Shown: positions 31,750-32,919 of the stretch, piece after piece
How the letters are laid out: each line of letters begins with the position of its first letter
Numbering within the stretch: the first letter of the stretch is position 1
Virus record (IMG/VR): IMGVR_UViG_3300034418_009056
Coordinates: 1-32,919 of that record
Origin: a virus
Direction: 5' to 3' (one strand)
DNA length: 32,919 nt
The notes under the pieces: generated by a model
Database searches by the model: none
Told to the model about the DNA's origin: nothing
Seen by the model: only the letters and a program-made list of their open reading frames with translations
Program-made: the position numbers and the translations under genes

Positions 31750-31809
31750 GTCCGTGTGAAGGAATGCACTTAATGTGCTGACCAAAACCTCCCTCTGGGA
31801 GGTTTTTTT
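31750..31809 (+). ncRNA. candidate small RNA
   Basis: A promoter-like site and a strong terminator bracket about 60 bases with no sizeable ORF. The RNA would have a small GCAC/GTGC hairpin (around 31766-31778) and a terminator stem with a U-tail. The start position is predicted, not observed. A 5-codon ORF (ATGCACTTAATGTGCTGA) after GAAGG is present and may be chance. Alternatively, the terminator only ends mom and the promoter is fortuitous. Confidence 0.4.
31784..31809 (+). terminator. strong Rho-independent terminator
   Basis: A ten-base stem AAAACCTCCC (31784-31793) with GGGAGGTTTT (31797-31806), a TCT loop and a run of seven T. It ends the early-type block containing mom and separates it from the late structural gene. 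Confidence 0.92.
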
Positions 31810-31813
31810 ATAT

Positions 31814-31821
31814 GATAAATA
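31814..31821 (+). promoter_or_regulatory. late-type box GATAAATA
   Basis: GATAAATA, one base from the T4 late consensus, 5 bases after the terminator and 31 bases before the ATG at 31853. The spacing is the same as that before gp26. Confidence 0.6.
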
Positions 31822-31852
31822 ACTTATAATAGAACTTATAAGTGCAGATAAA

Positions 31853-32919
31853 ATGGGTCTCAGCAGACTAGAGAATTTTTTGCGTTCCGTTAGAGGAAAC
31901 ATCATTTATGTAGATCCTAACTCATTGGATTCTACAGATTCTATTGAAAATACGGGTAGTGCTCTTACAAGACCTTTCAAGACAATTCAAAGAGCACTCA
32001 TCGAAGCAGCAAGGTTTTCATATTTACCAGGAACAAATAACGATAGATTTGGAAATACTACTATTGTTGTTTATCCTGGAGATCACGTAATTGATAATAG
32101 ACCAGGATGGATTCCACTTTCGGGATCTTCCTTCCAACTTCGTAGTGGTGGTACGTCAAACGATTTTAATGAATTTGATTCAAGAACAAACTTTGATGTA
32201 ACAACAGACAATAACGCACTTTATAAGTTTAACTCGGTTCATGGTGGAGTAATTGTACCAAGAGGTACATCTCTTGTAGGTATTGACCTTAGAAAGACTA
32301 AGATTAGACCTAAGTATGTCCCAGATCCAGAAGATGGAAATATTCAAAGATCGTCAATATTCCAATTGACTGGTGGTTGTTACATTTGGCAACTTTCTAT
32401 TTTTGACGCTGATCCAAATGGACAAGTTTATAAAAATTATGGAAATCAGACATTTGTCCCAAACTTTTCTCACCACAAATTAACAGTATTTGAGTATGCA
32501 GATGGTGCAAATAATATTGACATTAATGACGATAATTTAGTATATTCTACAGATAGAACGGATCTTGATATTTACTATGAGAAGATTGGTCTCGCTTATG
32601 GTCCTGCAAGTGAAAGAAACATTGCTCCAGATTATCCAGGAGCAGTTGATATTGAGACCAAGGTAGATGAATTTAGAATTGTAGGTTCTCGCGGTGCTGA
32701 AATTGGAATTTCTAGTATTAGATCCGGAAATGGAGTAACACCATCAGGAACAATTACGGTTACATTAGAATCAGAACTGGATGGTCTTGCGGTAGATACT
32801 CCTATCCGTATTAATGGAGTAACAGCATCTGGATATAATGGGCAATTTGTAGTTAAGGCAGTAAATAGTCCAACAGAAATTGAGTATTCCACATCAAACA
32901 TTCCAACTGTAGCAACTCC
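31853..32919 (+). CDS. virion structural protein, partial (runs off window)
   Basis: An open frame of 355 codons from an ATG behind a late-type box; the stop is beyond the window. It begins MGLSRLENFLRSVRGNIIYV, then RPFKTIQRALIEAARFSYLP and TTIVVYPGDHVIDNRPGW, which I recognise from large cyanophage structural proteins. The TIQRALIEA and VYPGDH segments resemble the start of pectin-lyase-type beta-helices (DUF1565-like). A role in a fibre, baseplate periphery or head-fibre is plausible. It is not assigned to a T4 gene number. Confidence 0.75.
   Translation, partial: MGLSRLENFLRSVRGNIIYVDPNSLDSTDSIENTGSALTRPFKTIQRALIEAARFSYLPGTNNDRFGNTTIVVYPGDHVIDNRPGWIPLSGSSFQLRSGGTSNDFNEFDSRTNFDVTTDNNALYKFNSVHGGVIVPRGTSLVGIDLRKTKIRPKYVPDPEDGNIQRSSIFQLTGGCYIWQLSIFDADPNGQVYKNYGNQTFVPNFSHHKLTVFEYADGANNIDINDDNLVYSTDRTDLDIYYEKIGLAYGPASERNIAPDYPGAVDIETKVDEFRIVGSRGAEIGISSIRSGNGVTPSGTITVTLESELDGLAVDTPIRINGVTASGYNGQFVVKAVNSPTEIEYSTSNIPTVAT

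Overview
This window is part of a T4-like cyanomyovirus genome, a phage of marine Synechococcus or Prochlorococcus. It is AT-rich and tightly packed, with genes that often overlap by 1 to 11 bases. It carries recognisable T4 core genes (gp33, gp59, gp32, gp53, gp48, gp4, gp54, gp26, gp27-like and gp5-like) together with cyanophage-typical genes (thyX, phoH, an MGME1-like exonuclease, a DUF1825 protein, a DUF4278-like protein and a CP12-like protein). Assignments rest on reading the translations against remembered family features; no database search was run.

Layout. (1) 1-400: very small ORFs ending in a strong terminator whose loop is also the -35 box of the next promoter. (2) 416-5499, rightward: nucleotide metabolism and replication (thyX, phoH, exonuclease, late co-activator gp33, helicase loader gp59, ssDNA-binding gp32), punctuated by promoters of the TTGACA-17-TATAAT type. 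(3) 5500-8067, leftward: baseplate wedge gp53, tube cap gp48-like and head completion gp4, behind late boxes (TATAAATA, overlapping pair). (4) 8113-29725, rightward: the hub and tail module. It holds gp54-like, gp26, a 57-codon ORF, two large tape-measure-like paralogues (the second carrying three putative cell-wall hydrolase domains), a gp27-like hub, a CP12-like carbon-metabolism regulator, a gp5-like OB-fold protein without a lysozyme, a separate needle-like protein, and three tail-fibre or adhesin-like proteins. (5) 29737-31809: a host-sigma-type early block with small conserved proteins, three tRNAs (Ile-UAU, Leu-UAA, Thr-UGU), a Mom-like DNA modification protein and a possible small RNA. 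(6) 31853-end: the start of another virion structural protein, behind a late-type box.

How it fits together. Host-like promoters precede replication, tRNA and modification genes. GATAAATA/TATAAATA boxes precede virion genes. The encoded gp33 is the expected co-activator for the latter class.

The most notable observation is a T TTT TTC slippery heptamer in exactly the right frame at the 3' end of gp26. It is followed by a GGTCC/GGACC hairpin, and the -1 frame runs without a stop into the 57-codon ORF directly before the tape-measure-like gene. This is the classic tail-assembly-chaperone frameshift arrangement (lambda G/GT, P2 E/E'), here in a T4-type hub operon. Other standouts are the CP12-like gene inside the hub operon, the three-hydrolase tape-measure-like protein beside a lysozyme-less gp5, and an 89/90-identical DNA cassette shared by the two tape-measure-like genes.
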